This document shows positions 35,320 to 47,600 of a stretch of 64,000 nucleotides of DNA, piece by piece (position 1 is the first letter of the stretch; each line of letters opens with the position of its first letter). The notes under the pieces were generated by a model, which saw only the letters and a program-made list of their open reading frames with translations, made no database searches and was not told the origin of the DNA. Both the position numbers and the translations under genes were made by a program. Origin of the DNA: a virus; the IMG/VR virus record IMGVR_UViG_3300027280_000002, positions 47,330-111,329 of that record; one strand, written 5' to 3'.

Positions 35320-38300
35320 ATGAAAGCTCAAATTTTAAAAATAGCAGGCGTTAAGTCTGAAAAAGAATTCTATAAGAAGTTTCCTACGGAGGAGGCTTTC
35401 ATGAAGAAATATGCAAAACAATTATCTAAACTTAAGAAAGCTGCAACAGGTGATGTTCTAAATAACAACATTCAGCCAATGAATGGTACTGATCTTTTAG
35501 AAAGAAATAAGAAAAATGTTTTGTCTGGTTTGGGAGAATTTAAAGATAGAGCATTTGAACTTGGAGTAGATTCTATGCTTACTCAAGATGAGTTAGAAGA
35601 ATATGAGTACAAAGCAAAGATAGATGCATTATATAGTCAACAACAAGAAAAGAAAGGCGGTGGATTAATGTCTATGCTTACACCAGAAAATATGGAAAAA
35701 GCTAAAGGGCTTTTGGGTGGTTTATCTAAAGGAGGTGGTAATGGTGGTGGAACTGTTGAGGTTGGAGAATTAGAGATGTTGAAAAAAGGTGGTAAAGTAA
35801 AGGGGTCAGAAAAAGATATGTTTGAGCCACATATGATGTATGATCCAAAAACTAAAAAAGGTAAGAAAGCTATGACTTACAAAGAGCACTTAGCTCTTAA
35901 GAAAAAAGGATGGGGACATGAAGCACCTAAAGCTATGGGAGGTTTTAGTGGTGGAGGCGGTTCAACTGCTACACCTTCTTGGGGACAAGATATAGATATA
36001 CCAGAAGGGGCTACTAGACAAGGTAGGTATAACTCTGATGGTTCAGCTGCACCTTCAGTTGGAAGTCAGGTTCTTACACAAATTGAGGGTACTCCTATAA
36101 TTGGTGACATTGCTATGGGTATAGGTAAGATACAGGGACAGAAAGATGCTTTAAAAGATCTTAAACAAATGAAGGAAGTCACTGGTATACAGTACCAAGC
36201 TGCCATGACTAAGCCAGAAGAAGTAGAAAGAGAGTACGTCCGTCCTGAAGATGTTCAGAATACAGGAGAAGAATTCTTTCCAATATATGGAGTAGGTACA
36301 AATGTACTTGCAAAAAATGGTGCAACCTTATTTAATAATCCAGACTATACTCCTTTAATTAATGTAAATAAAGCAAAGTCATTTATGAATGGCGGCTATT
36401 TACCTAAGGCTATGGGAGGCTTTAGTGGTGGTTCTGGAGGTTCTGGTGGCGGAGGAATGACTTCTGGTGGATATGATCAAATTGGTAATATAGCTGGAAA
36501 CATGGCCTACGGAGACAAAGCTGAAAGAGATGCAGGAAGTAACATAGGTGGAGGAGTTGGAAGAGGTATAGGTATGTTGGTTGGAGGACCAGCAGGAGGA
36601 GCTATTGGTGAATTTATTGGTAGTGGTATTGGAGATCTAGTTGATAGAAATGATAGAAGACAACAACTGGAAAGGGATCAAATAGATCGAAATATATCAA
36701 TGATGACTAACATGAAAATAGGACCTCAAATCCATTCAGGGTATGCATCACACATGAAAGAAGGTGGAAGAGTGCCTGGACCTCAAGTAGTAAAATATAT
36801 GGGAGGTAACTCTGTAAGTAAATTATTTAAACCGGATCCTAAAATGAACACTCTTAAAGAAGGTGGTTCTGTAGCTGCTAATGGAGATATTAAAACTCTA
36901 TGGGGAGGTGAGGCTAATGCAGTTTCATATAATCCGTATGCTGGAGGTCAGAGTATATCATTTACTGGTAACTCTCACGATACTAAAGATGCTAAAACTG
37001 GTAAAACAGGAATAGGTGTTGCTTACGGACCACAATCTGTTGCTAATAATGAAGCAGTAGTAGAGGTAGAAAATGAACCAGCTCAAATTATGAAGGATGG
37101 TGGAAACCAAGAAAGCTTAGTAGTCTTCGGAGATTTAAAAATACCAAAAGGGTATGCACAAGAAATAGGTGATAAAAATGCTGGAGGTCAAAAGTTTAAA
37201 AAATATGTTGATAATCTTAATTCTGAAGAATCAAAAATAAATAAACAAATGGGGACTGCTGTAGACGCTGCTGCTGACATTGATAATACTAAGTGGGGAG
37301 AATTATTAAGATCCACATCTGATGTTATTGTAAATGGAGGTGACATGAAGCTAAAAGATATCGCAAATAAAAAAAGAGTATTAGCTGATATTCAAAGTGC
37401 ATTAAATGATACCTTTGAAGAAAATAATATAGACGGTAATCAGTTTATAAGCAAAGGAGTACTTAAAGATGTTAAAGACACAGAGAACTATGCTAAGAAT
37501 GGTAAGAAAGAAACCTACACTGAATATGCAGAAGATGGTAGAAAGATACCTAAAGCTCAAAAAGGTCTTACTTTAAATGAGTTACCTTTTAAATCAGCTG
37601 AAGAAGCAATCGCTGCTGGTTATACTTTAGACGAAGATAAAAACTCAGAAAACTTTGGTAAATATTATATAGAGGAGGAGTCATCAGATACGGAGACAAA
37701 CACTGAAGTTGATTTTATAAAAGATATTCCTGAAGATCAAAAGTTTGGAGGTTCCGATATAGGAAAAATGGTTAATAAAAAAATAACTGCTGAACAATAT
37801 AATGATTGGAAAAAAGATAACAAATGGTTTTTTGATAAGAACCCTGATTGGAAAGCTGACACAAAAGAAGATGTAATGTTATTCCAAAGAGAATTTAATA
37901 AGATAAATCCTAATAGTATAAAGGTTGATGGATTATTTGGTGATCAAACAATATCAGCTAGATTTAAAAGTGAAGATAGTGAGACACCTAAAACAGAAAG
38001 AAGGTACAGAGATGTTGCTGTGGCGGAAGAAGAAGAAGAAGTTGTAACAACAGAAGAAACTACTACTGTTAAATCTAAAATACCGTTTGATGTAAATATG
38101 CTTAGACCTTTGTTTTCTGAAGAATTAGAAAATAATCTAGACTACAATCAGATTATACCTGAGTTAAATGCAGCTGCAAACAATCAACTTGAACCTGTAT
38201 ATGCACAGACATTTGATCCTAGGCTAAGAGTACCTTATGACATAAGCTTACAAGATCAAATGAATGAAGTTACTGCAGCTTATAGAGCAGCAAGTCAAAA

Positions 38301-38895
38301 TCCTGCAGCAATGAATAATCCAGCACTGCAAGCTTCTATGGCTGCACCTATGTATTCTGCAATTAATCAAACTAAAGGAGAAGAGTTTAGACAGAACCAA
38401 GCTATGAAAGATACTGTATACAGTGGAAACATTGAAGCGATCAATCAGGCCAAAAAAATGAATCTGGGCATTTATGACCAACAGCAACAAAGACAAGCTC
38501 AAGCCCTATCTAATACTAAAGCAACACAGCAAGAAATTGTTAAATCTATATCTGATAAGTATCAAGCAAACAAACAACTTAATCAGAGACAAAAGGTTCT
38601 AAGTGAATTATACAACCAATTTGGATATACTAAAAACTTAGACATTGTAAACGATGGACCTCCTGCTGTATTTAATATACCAGGCATGGGACCTACAGGA
38701 CAAGTTGGTACTGGTAATAAATATATGGATATGTTTAATATATTAACTGGTGGAGGATTTAATCCTAATGCTAATCAACAAACCACCACTGACACTACTA
38801 CCGTAGCTGAATACGGTGCTAAATTAAAACCAATAAAAACAGTAAAAAGAAATCAGAAAAATAGCAATGTTGTACGAGCGTACAAAAAACTATAA
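35320..38895 (+). CDS. Virion cargo protein with Gly-rich membrane-like stretch and peptidoglycan-binding-like domain
   Basis: 1191 residues. The first 60 residues are helical and basic (KSEKEFYKKFPTEEAFMKKY). Repeated elements such as PKAMGGFSGGGGS (about residues 205 and 360) and KEGGRVPG/KEGGSVA recur. At about 405-440 a Gly/Ala/Ile-rich stretch (GRGIGMLVGGPAGGAIGEFI) could insert in a membrane. Residues about 830-885 resemble a peptidoglycan_binding_1 unit: MLFQREFNKINPNSIKVDGL, then FGDQTISARF. The final 250 residues are Gln-rich helices. The protein lacks a recognisable lytic catalytic centre. It likely helps the ejected DNA cross the envelope. It starts one base after the previous stop and lies upstream of a candidate promoter. 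Confidence 0.6.
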   Translation: MKAQILKIAGVKSEKEFYKKFPTEEAFMKKYAKQLSKLKKAATGDVLNNNIQPMNGTDLLERNKKNVLSGLGEFKDRAFELGVDSMLTQDELEEYEYKAKIDALYSQQQEKKGGGLMSMLTPENMEKAKGLLGGLSKGGGNGGGTVEVGELEMLKKGGKVKGSEKDMFEPHMMYDPKTKKGKKAMTYKEHLALKKKGWGHEAPKAMGGFSGGGGSTATPSWGQDIDIPEGATRQGRYNSDGSAAPSVGSQVLTQIEGTPIIGDIAMGIGKIQGQKDALKDLKQMKEVTGIQYQAAMTKPEEVEREYVRPEDVQNTGEEFFPIYGVGTNVLAKNGATLFNNPDYTPLINVNKAKSFMNGGYLPKAMGGFSGGSGGSGGGGMTSGGYDQIGNIAGNMAYGDKAERDAGSNIGGGVGRGIGMLVGGPAGGAIGEFIGSGIGDLVDRNDRRQQLERDQIDRNISMMTNMKIGPQIHSGYASHMKEGGRVPGPQVVKYMGGNSVSKLFKPDPKMNTLKEGGSVAANGDIKTLWGGEANAVSYNPYAGGQSISFTGNSHDTKDAKTGKTGIGVAYGPQSVANNEAVVEVENEPAQIMKDGGNQESLVVFGDLKIPKGYAQEIGDKNAGGQKFKKYVDNLNSEESKINKQMGTAVDAAADIDNTKWGELLRSTSDVIVNGGDMKLKDIANKKRVLADIQSALNDTFEENNIDGNQFISKGVLKDVKDTENYAKNGKKETYTEYAEDGRKIPKAQKGLTLNELPFKSAEEAIAAGYTLDEDKNSENFGKYYIEEESSDTETNTEVDFIKDIPEDQKFGGSDIGKMVNKKITAEQYNDWKKDNKWFFDKNPDWKADTKEDVMLFQREFNKINPNSIKVDGLFGDQTISARFKSEDSETPKTERRYRDVAVAEEEEEVVTTEETTTVKSKIPFDVNMLRPLFSEELENNLDYNQIIPELNAAANNQLEPVYAQTFDPRLRVPYDISLQDQMNEVTAAYRAASQNPAAMNNPALQASMAAPMYSAINQTKGEEFRQNQAMKDTVYSGNIEAINQAKKMNLGIYDQQQQRQAQALSNTKATQQEIVKSISDKYQANKQLNQRQKVLSELYNQFGYTKNLDIVNDGPPAVFNIPGMGPTGQVGTGNKYMDMFNILTGGGFNPNANQQTTTDTTTVAEYGAKLKPIKTVKRNQKNSNVVRAYKKL

Positions 38896-38936
38896 CGAAC
38901 CTGGTGATAAAGAATTACTAGAATAGGTTATCCTAT

Positions 38937-38968
38937 TTTGGAAAGTTCTATAAATAATAATACATTTG
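38937..38968 (+). promoter_or_regulatory. Candidate Bacteroidota-type promoter before the cargo genes
   Basis: TTTG at 38937-38940 and TACATTTG at 38961-38968 are separated by 20 bases, which fits the Bacteroidota primary sigma consensus (TTTG near -33 and TAnnTTTG near -7). A short hairpin, AATAGG (38922-38927) with CCTATT (38932-38937), sits just upstream. The start codon at 38976 would be at or next to the transcription start, so the transcript would be nearly leaderless; this weakens the call. It would be read by the host polymerase, not by the phage enzyme. Confidence 0.45.
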
Positions 38969-38975
38969 TTAAATT

Positions 38976-41672
38976 ATGGCATCATACTTAGATAACATAC
39001 CTACCTTCAATGAATATAGAGAGCAACTTCCTGTGGAGGATATGCTTAAGGTTGGTCTGTTCAAACAACAACGTTATGAAGAGGGCGTACAGAAAATTCA
39101 AAAAAGCATAGATAATATTGCTGGACTGGATGTAGTAAGAGACGTAGATAAAAAGTATCTACAATCCAAACTAAACTCTCTTGGAGGACAATTACAAAGT
39201 GTAGCAGCTTCGGATTTTTCAAACTTTCAACTTGTTAATACTGTAGACGGTATGACAAACCAATTAGTTAAAGATCCTAACATACTAAATGCTGTAGGGT
39301 CCGCAGCTAAATATAGAAAGCAACTAGAGAATCAAGAAAAGATTAACCTAGATGGCAAAGGTTCAGAATCAAATGACTGGAACTTTAATAAGAGTGTACA
39401 ACAATGGTATGAGGGAGGCATAGATGCTTCTTTTAATACACAGTTTAAACCTTATGTTAATTTCAATGAACAAGCTATGAAAATAGTTAAAGCTCTTGCT
39501 TCTGATAGCATTGAGGGAGATGTTTACATGGAGAAAGATAAGAATGGAAGAACAGTAATATACAATGTACTTACAAGAGAAAAAGTAGAAGGCATATCTG
39601 CTGATAAAATACAAACTGCATTAATGGCTGGACTTACTCCAGATGCATTTAATCAAATGAACATTGATGGACAATACCAATATTCAAATGTTTCTGATGA
39701 TCAATTTGTAAATGATATTAATGAAAGTTATTCTAATACTTTTAATGCACTTTTAAAAGAAAGAAATTCTTTAGAAAGCATAATGAACGATGCATCTACT
39801 GCTTCAGAAAAGATTAGAATTCAAAATCAGATAGACCAATTAGATTCTCAAACAAATCTTTTAAAGAATGAGTATGAAAATGTATCAGGTTCATTTACTG
39901 AAGGAGATGTAGAGAGTTCAAAAGCTAGGCTATATTCTACTAACTGGATGAGAGATTTTTCTAATTCTATGTCAAGTAAAAATGTTTCGCAAACTGTTCA
40001 TAGTAATCCAGCAAGAGCAGATCAGTTAAAGGTACTACAAATGCAACAGGATGCTGCTCAGTTTAATGCTAAATATTTACAGACTGAAAAAAATAATAAA
40101 ATCAGAAATGCAATAGAAGAACGAAAAGCAGAAGTATTAGAAAAAGCAAATCAAGAAGGTTACGGTGGTGTTCCAATGCCAGGTGGAGAAGAAGAAGATG
40201 ATGTGGATGTTGTGGCTTACGCAGAACTTGATAAAGATAACAGTGAAGCTTTACGTGATCAGTACAAAGAAAAATACATGAAGACTCATGGAAAAAGTAA
40301 AGAGGAACTTGAAGACCTGTTGGCTAATTTCAAAAAAAGTCAAGGATCTGCTGTAGCCTCTGATCTTCATTCAGCACTTTCTGAAATAGTTAAGTTAGAG
40401 GAAGATTATACTCGTAAGGATGAAGTTATTACTAAGCTTCGTAAAGAGTCTTTATTACTATTTCCTACTCCTGTAGAGCTTGAAAGATTAAATAAAACAA
40501 TTACAGTAAATTTTGATGATACATCAAATGGTCAAGTAATACCTAGTACTCTTTCTATAGATTATAACTCAATGGATGTCATGTTTGAGAAGTTTCAAAA
40601 ATATGTATATTCTGACACAGATGGTGATGACATGCCTTTACCAGATAGTATAAATCAAAGAAGTATTGATAGAGCTCAAAGTGAATTAAGTGGTGAGGAA
40701 TTAGCAGTGTTCAATCAAATTTTTGTTCCTGGATACGACAGAGGAGCTCTTTATGGAGTTAGCAGCAGTAGTGGTTCAGACGTATATGATGACTGGGCTA
40801 ATTCACGTAAACCAAGAGCAGCTATGAAAGATAATCTTGATGAAGATAGAAACAAATATCTGGCTGATGAACTTAGACTTACTAGCATAGTTCCTCAATC
40901 AGTATCTTATAACATTCCACTAGAAGATAGTAAACAACAAAGAATTTTTGCAGGTACACTAGAAGGTTTAGCAAATGAGATTCAGAGTTTAGATGAAGAC
41001 AAGGCTGAAAACATAAGAAGGATTAGCAGTAAGCTTGTAAGTTCAAATATTATAACTAAAGGAATTGGAGATAACTATAGAGTAACTATAACTGGTTCTA
41101 CTGGATCTGGGAATTCTGTTGAAACTGAAACTATAGATATGACACCTGAGTTGTATTCAACTGTGTTTGGTGAGACATATGAACCCAGTCCTTCTATTGA
41201 ATATTTTAATAATAACTATCTTCCTTCTATGTTAGATACAAGACCAGACCTAGAAGAAGTTACAATTATTAATAGTGCAGGTAATAATGAAACTATTTAT
41301 ACAAGACCAGAACAAGACTTTTGGTCTACTTCTACAAACATGTCATACAATACTACACCGGCTACTGCTGGATTAAAAGGTAGAAGAGATTTTCCTAATA
41401 CAATATACTTTGGAGTTACTGGAGATTTGGTAACTAAGAGAAATCCTAAAGACCCTAATAGTGTTTATTATTTAAAATTAAATATAACCAATCCTATAAC
41501 TGGGGAGGTGACTTCAAACATTACACTTGATGTACCTTTTGTAAAAGAGAAAGTAGCAACAACATTACAAAAAATAAGCGATTCAGATATATATGAAATA
41601 CTAAATGGTAGAGGTGCTACTATGACAGACGAATATATTGCTAATCTCAAAAAGGCTGCTGAAAGCAACTAA
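38976..41672 (+). CDS. Virion cargo protein, conserved N-terminal helical region
   Basis: 898 residues, predominantly helical. The start, YLDNIPTFNEYREQLPVEDM, then KVGLFKQQRYEEGVQKIQKS and IDNIAGLDVVRDVDKKYL, is a region I recognise from many Bacteroidota phage internal proteins. Gln/Asn/Lys-rich helices continue to about residue 420, followed by an acidic loop (GGEEEDDVDVV), another helical segment, and a beta-rich C-terminal 250 residues. No catalytic motif is seen. It lies just ahead of the RNA polymerase gene in the cargo block and is probably co-packaged and ejected. A structural or chaperone role for the giant proteins is possible. Confidence 0.6.
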   Translation: MASYLDNIPTFNEYREQLPVEDMLKVGLFKQQRYEEGVQKIQKSIDNIAGLDVVRDVDKKYLQSKLNSLGGQLQSVAASDFSNFQLVNTVDGMTNQLVKDPNILNAVGSAAKYRKQLENQEKINLDGKGSESNDWNFNKSVQQWYEGGIDASFNTQFKPYVNFNEQAMKIVKALASDSIEGDVYMEKDKNGRTVIYNVLTREKVEGISADKIQTALMAGLTPDAFNQMNIDGQYQYSNVSDDQFVNDINESYSNTFNALLKERNSLESIMNDASTASEKIRIQNQIDQLDSQTNLLKNEYENVSGSFTEGDVESSKARLYSTNWMRDFSNSMSSKNVSQTVHSNPARADQLKVLQMQQDAAQFNAKYLQTEKNNKIRNAIEERKAEVLEKANQEGYGGVPMPGGEEEDDVDVVAYAELDKDNSEALRDQYKEKYMKTHGKSKEELEDLLANFKKSQGSAVASDLHSALSEIVKLEEDYTRKDEVITKLRKESLLLFPTPVELERLNKTITVNFDDTSNGQVIPSTLSIDYNSMDVMFEKFQKYVYSDTDGDDMPLPDSINQRSIDRAQSELSGEELAVFNQIFVPGYDRGALYGVSSSSGSDVYDDWANSRKPRAAMKDNLDEDRNKYLADELRLTSIVPQSVSYNIPLEDSKQQRIFAGTLEGLANEIQSLDEDKAENIRRISSKLVSSNIITKGIGDNYRVTITGSTGSGNSVETETIDMTPELYSTVFGETYEPSPSIEYFNNNYLPSMLDTRPDLEEVTIINSAGNNETIYTRPEQDFWSTSTNMSYNTTPATAGLKGRRDFPNTIYFGVTGDLVTKRNPKDPNSVYYLKLNITNPITGEVTSNITLDVPFVKEKVATTLQKISDSDIYEILNGRGATMTDEYIANLKKAAESN

Positions 41673-41682
41673 CAAAAACAAC

Positions 41683-44600
41683 ATGGCAAAAGATATAAAA
41701 AAAGCACAGACAGGTATAAACATACCTCCTATGGCAAATGTTCCTAGTCCTACTAGTTCAAACCAATCTTTTATGCAAGAAAGATTTGGTGGATATAGAG
41801 AACCAGGAAATCCAAGACCCATGCCTAATATATCTACACGTCCCAACTTAGGGGTTGTTAAACCTAATAACGGTAATCAACCAAGTGGACTAGACTTGCT
41901 TTTAAGAGATGCTAGCACAAGAGGTGACCGAGGTAAGGGAGATAGGATAACTACTGCAGATGAATATGAAGGAGCCGATAGATACGATTATTTTCAACCT
42001 TCGTCAATGGGAGTTGACAATGAAGACATGGCTGGACAATATCAATCTTTGGGCAGTAAAGCTGTAAACGGTGTAACTAAAGGACTTATTCTTGCAGGTA
42101 CAACATTTATACAAGGTACAGCAGGACTTGTTAATGGCGTGTATCAAGCAATAAATGATGGTAAGTTTTCGTCTTTCTATGATAATGAATTTAATAGAGG
42201 GTTAGATGGAATTAACAAGTGGTCTGAAGATGCTATGCCAAACTACTATACAGCAGCAGAAAGAGATGCTAATTTTTATTCTCCTAAATATTGGGCTACA
42301 GGAAATTTTGTATTTGATGGTGTAATTAAGAATCTTGGATTTGCAGCTGGTGCTTATTTAACAGGTGGTGCATACACTAATGTATTAAAAGCACTTCCAG
42401 GAACCTCTAGATTATTTTCTATGGGTAAGGCAGCAGAAACTTTAGCTGCTACAGAAAAAGGATTAAGTGCAGCAAATAAAGGAGCTGGTGTATATGGTGA
42501 AATAAAAGCTTTATCAGATAGTTTCTTAGCACAATATAATTTACTTAACCCAGCAGGAAGAGCTGTGGTAGCAGGATTATCAACAACTGGTGAAGCAGGT
42601 ATTGAGGCGCTACATAACAGTAATGAGTTTAGACAAGAACTTATAGATGAATTTAAAAAAGAGTATGGTGTAGTTCCTGGTGCTGAACAAATGGATAATA
42701 TTAATGCAGCTGTAGAAGGAGCAGGTAACGCTTCTTTTTATGCTAATGTAGGAATACTAACTGCAAGTAATTATGTTATCTTTCCACGTATTGCACGTTC
42801 TAGTTTTAAAGCAGATAAACGAGCAATCAATGGTCTTGTAAGAGAGATAGATGATATTGCATATGAGGGAGGAAAGTATGCAGCAAAGACATCTAAGTTA
42901 CATCCTATACTACGTACTCTAAACAATATTAGACCTTACACATTTACTGTCTCAGAAGGACTAGAGGAAGTTTCACAGTATGGAAGTAGTGTAGGAACAC
43001 AAGATTATTACAATAAGCAATATAATAACGAAGCAACTAGTTGGTTAACATCTATAGGTGTAGGTTTAACTAAAGGTGTCTTTAGTGATGAGGGTGCAAA
43101 GAATGCATTGATTGGTGGATTGTCTGGTGGTATAATGACTGGACGAGGTAGGTATAGAAGAAATCAACAAAGAGCAGCAGATACAGCAGAGGCTATAGAG
43201 CTACTAAATGATTTTCAACTCTCTGACTTTACAAAAGAAAGTATATATTCTAACAATAGAGCTGGTGTTTTAGGAGAAGAGCTTGAACAAGCTGCTGAAC
43301 GTGGAGACATGTTGTCTTATAAAAACCTAGAAAGTCAATACATAATCAACTACCTTACTCCTAGAATAAAATATGGTAGATTAGACTTAGTTATGCAAGA
43401 CATAGCAGATATGAAAAAGCTGTCTTCTACTGAACAAGGATTTGCTCAACTGGTTGCAGAAGGAAAAGTTCAAGAAGGAGAAACAAAAGAAACTTTTATT
43501 GCACGTCTAGAAAACTTTAAACAAACAGCTAATGACGTAAATAGTCTATACCAATCTTTAGAGCTTAGGTATGGAGGAATTACTGAAGAAGGTGTTGATG
43601 GAAAAAGATATCGTACGTACGGACCAGCTGTAATAAATAAAATGATATACGCAGCTTCTACAGTTGCAGATACAGACAGTCGCATACCTCAACTATCAGC
43701 AGAGTTACAAGCTGCAATTCCCACTTTAAATATACAAGAGATATTACAAGATCTAATAAGTGGAGAGGTTGAAAGCTTTAATAATGCTGTTAATCAAATA
43801 CAAAACTTAGATATACTTTCTGATAAAAAAGATGTATTAGGAGAAAAGTTAAACGACGTAGCTGCTCTAGCTAAGATTAGAGAACTAATGCTACAAGAGT
43901 ATGAGCTTATAAAAACTAATCCTAAAAACTTTCAAGAGAAGCCATTACGTCAACAAGATAGTGTTAAAACATACGAGGAAATATTAGAAGATGATGCCAA
44001 TACTTTTGTAATTAAAGCTAAGAATGGAGAACAGTCATTACAAATAGGACAAGAGTATTTTGTAGGACAAGGTGTAAACTTTGAAGGGGAAACACCTCTT
44101 GATGAACCAGTAGTAATAAGTAGTTTTGTTCCAGTAGGACAGAATGAAGATGGAACTATTCAGATCAAAGATCAGTCTGGCCAGGTAAGGGATATATCAC
44201 CAGATGTTTTATTAGATTATAATGTAGGTAGAAAATCTACATTAGTTAATAACAAGACAGCTAACTTCTATTACAGGCATAGGGATAAAGTATTTGAATT
44301 TAACTTTGGTAAAAACTTTGGAGGTAAAAGAAAAGGAAGACTTATGTATGATAATGGGAAACTGTTTTTTGTATATAAAGATTCTAATGGTACTATTCTT
44401 AAAAAAGAATTAGCTAATAAGTTTTTTGCACCACAACCTGGATTTGATCAAGCAAGAATTACTCCAGTAGGAAAAGTTACTGCTGAACAACAAGATGCTG
44501 CAAATCAGTTTCTTAGTCCAGAGGAGTTAGCAAAGAATGAACAAACTCTTCAGTCAAATAGAGAGAATAGGCTTAAGATAATGAATGACTTAGGCGTAGA

Positions 44601-47600
44601 GTCTAAGAGAAGATTAGAGGAGATAAATAAACAGTTAGAGAAGGATAGAAAGAAACTAGCTATCATTAAGAAAGATCTTGAGTCTATCTATACAATGAAA
44701 GAGGGAGGTTCTAGAATAAAACTAACATATTCTAAGGCACAAAAGAATTTTACTAGAGCTATAAATAACTATACTGCTATGCAACAGGATACGCAAGATC
44801 GTATCACAGAGTTAGAAAGAGAGCAAGAAGAGCTTGATTTAAACACTTCATACTTTGAAGCATTTGAAGTAGATCTATTAGACCTACCAGGAAACACTAA
44901 AGAGTTTTTAAAAGAATTAAAAGATCAACTATCTTTACTAGAACAAAATGGTAAAGCTGTAAACAACGAAATAAAAGCTAATAACAAATTACTAGACTCT
45001 ATAAAGAAAGCTACTAAGAAGGCAGCTAAGTTACTTAAGAGTGCTTTAGAAACTACATATGTATATGATGAAGATTATGGTGATTATTTAAAAGATCTTT
45101 TAGAAAAGTCTGTGACTGGAGAAGACTTATTAAATACATGGCCTTTATTAAAACAAGAACTAGCTAACTTTAATCTTACTAACGACATACAAAAAGAAAC
45201 TAATGTTTCTGAGAGAGATGTGTTTGATGCATTAGAAAGTCGTAAAGAATTAGAAGCTACATTAGAGAGTCTAAGAAAAGAGTATGTAGCTAAGAAAGTT
45301 ATTGTAGATAGATTCCAAAGAGTAATGGATGAGTATGTTGTAGAAAAACAAAATCAAGATAAGATTGCTAATAATACTAAGTTGCTAGCAGACTTACAAC
45401 AAACTGCAAATACTGGTCCTGTAACAGATGCAGAACCAAAATCATTTGATCCTATTTCTAAAAAGTCTAATGACGTAATACCAAGAGCTAGTGTAGGTGA
45501 ACCTACAGGCCCAATACAGGATCATCAAGTTAGAGCTAATACATTTGGAGTAAACTTAAATAAGTTTGCGAATAGAAAGAATATTCGTGCTATATATTTA
45601 ACACTTAAGACCCAAGACCAAAAATTAGATGGGGTTGTACAAAGAATACTTGATAATGGTAGTCCAGAACTTATGGAAAAGTTTGGAGATTCTATTATTG
45701 TTATGGTGATGATAGATACAGCTGGTAACTTAGTAGGAGTTGATGGTCAACCTATACCTAACACTAAGAATCAACTAGACAATGCTATCTATCAAACTAT
45801 ACCTGAATCATCTCTTACAAACACTAAAGGTAGTTTGTTTAGAGTAGAGGATAGCGAAACAGCTGCAATTAAAAAACAGTTTGGTGTCTTTAGAAAAGGT
45901 ATTCTAGACAGGAATATGGTAGGTGTACCATTTAATATAGAAGCATCTTTTGGTATACCTCAATATGAACAAGACTCTAATGGAAATAATGTCTTAGGAA
46001 CTACATCTGTAGTAGAAGCAGACTTAATTAGTGAAACGGATTTATCTAAAACTAATGTAATATTTATTCCTACGACTAACAAGAATATATTTAAAGGTAC
46101 AGTTACGTACTCTCAACCTTTTGGTAGTGTATTTTTAGATCTACCTAATGGATATGTTAAGTTAAGAAATAGAAAACATACTACACAAGAAGCAGAAGCT
46201 ATATATGATTCTTTACATGCACTCTCTAAAGAGATAGTAGATTTAGATAAAGGAGCAACTAGTGATACATCAGTTCGATTATTTAACTTTTTAAAAGGTG
46301 TAACTTATTGGGGAATTCCTGTAGACACTAATGGTAATAGAAAAGCAACAGGACAAAATAGTGTGTTCTTTGAAAGAGAAATTGGTGAATCAATATCAGG
46401 AATAAATTTTACTAAGTTATCATTAAAAATGGGAGCATTTCCATCAGTGGATTTTAACCCTGTTTCTATATCAAAGAATAAAGAATTTATTATTGAGACG
46501 TTGGGCCAGATGTATAATAACATCGATAACTCTAATCTAAAAAACATAGACCAGTCCTTTGAGCAAATAACAAAAATAAATGAGAACGGTACAATAGAAT
46601 CAATAACGTGGCCTAATTACCAAACCTATCTATTATCTAAAAACATACCAGGAGGAGGTACAAGACAAGATTTTCAACTTCCTTTACATACTACAATGAA
46701 ACCTGTGGTAGAAGGTAGTGATGAGGTTAACAGAAGGGGTGTATATTTTGTAAATGAAGATAGTGCTGAAGATTTTATATCCGAAGTGGTGCCACCAAAG
46801 TCAACAAGAATTCAAGTAATAAGTCCAAAAGGACCAGCTGCGCCAACACAACAAACTAGTGAGGTTAGTTTAAATAAACAATCATCTTTAAGTACTATAG
46901 TTTCTTCATGGTTACAAACAGAGGAAGGTTCTTTAGACAACCAAACTGCAGAAGAATCAGCATCTAAGTTTGCTTTAATCTACAACAGAAAAAACCCTGT
47001 AACAGGTGAAGACAATAGATCAGTAGCTGAGATTATAGAAGGCAACAAAAGCTTAACACCTGGTCAAAGAAAAGATAACGCAGGTCAAGTAGGTACAGAT
47101 CTATTTAACACAATTGCTCAAGGCATGAGTGTTAGAGAAACTATATTGAATGAAATTAAAAATCAAACTTTATCTTTAAAACCAACACCACAAACTAGTG
47201 AGGTTGAAGTTGTATTAGATAACAAACAAACTAATACCTTTACCAGTCCTAAAGGCAAAAAGATTTTGTTTAAAGCTTCTCCAAGTACTACTGCTCAAAA
47301 CTATAAGGAAAAGGGACAGATTTCAGTTATGATGAATGATGACTTGAAACAATTACTTGCAGAAAATCCTGATGCTGCAACACAAGAAAAAATAAAGAAA
47401 AGTATAAAGTATGAGATCTATAATTATATAGCACCTGAGTTAGCTAAATTAAAAGAACAGGATGCAGAGGATGAAATGCAAATGACTCCTGAGATGTTTG
47501 ATCAGATCATGGCTGCAAGAAAACAAAAAGGTAAATCATCTCCAAGTAGTGATGTGCTAAACGCTTTAAAGAATGGACGTAATAATCAGAACAATGAAGT

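Noticed and set aside
41638-41682. TTG start at 41638 for the giant polymerase
   Set aside because: It overlaps the previous gene; ATG 41683 follows an A-rich leader and gives an N-terminus like those of neighbours.
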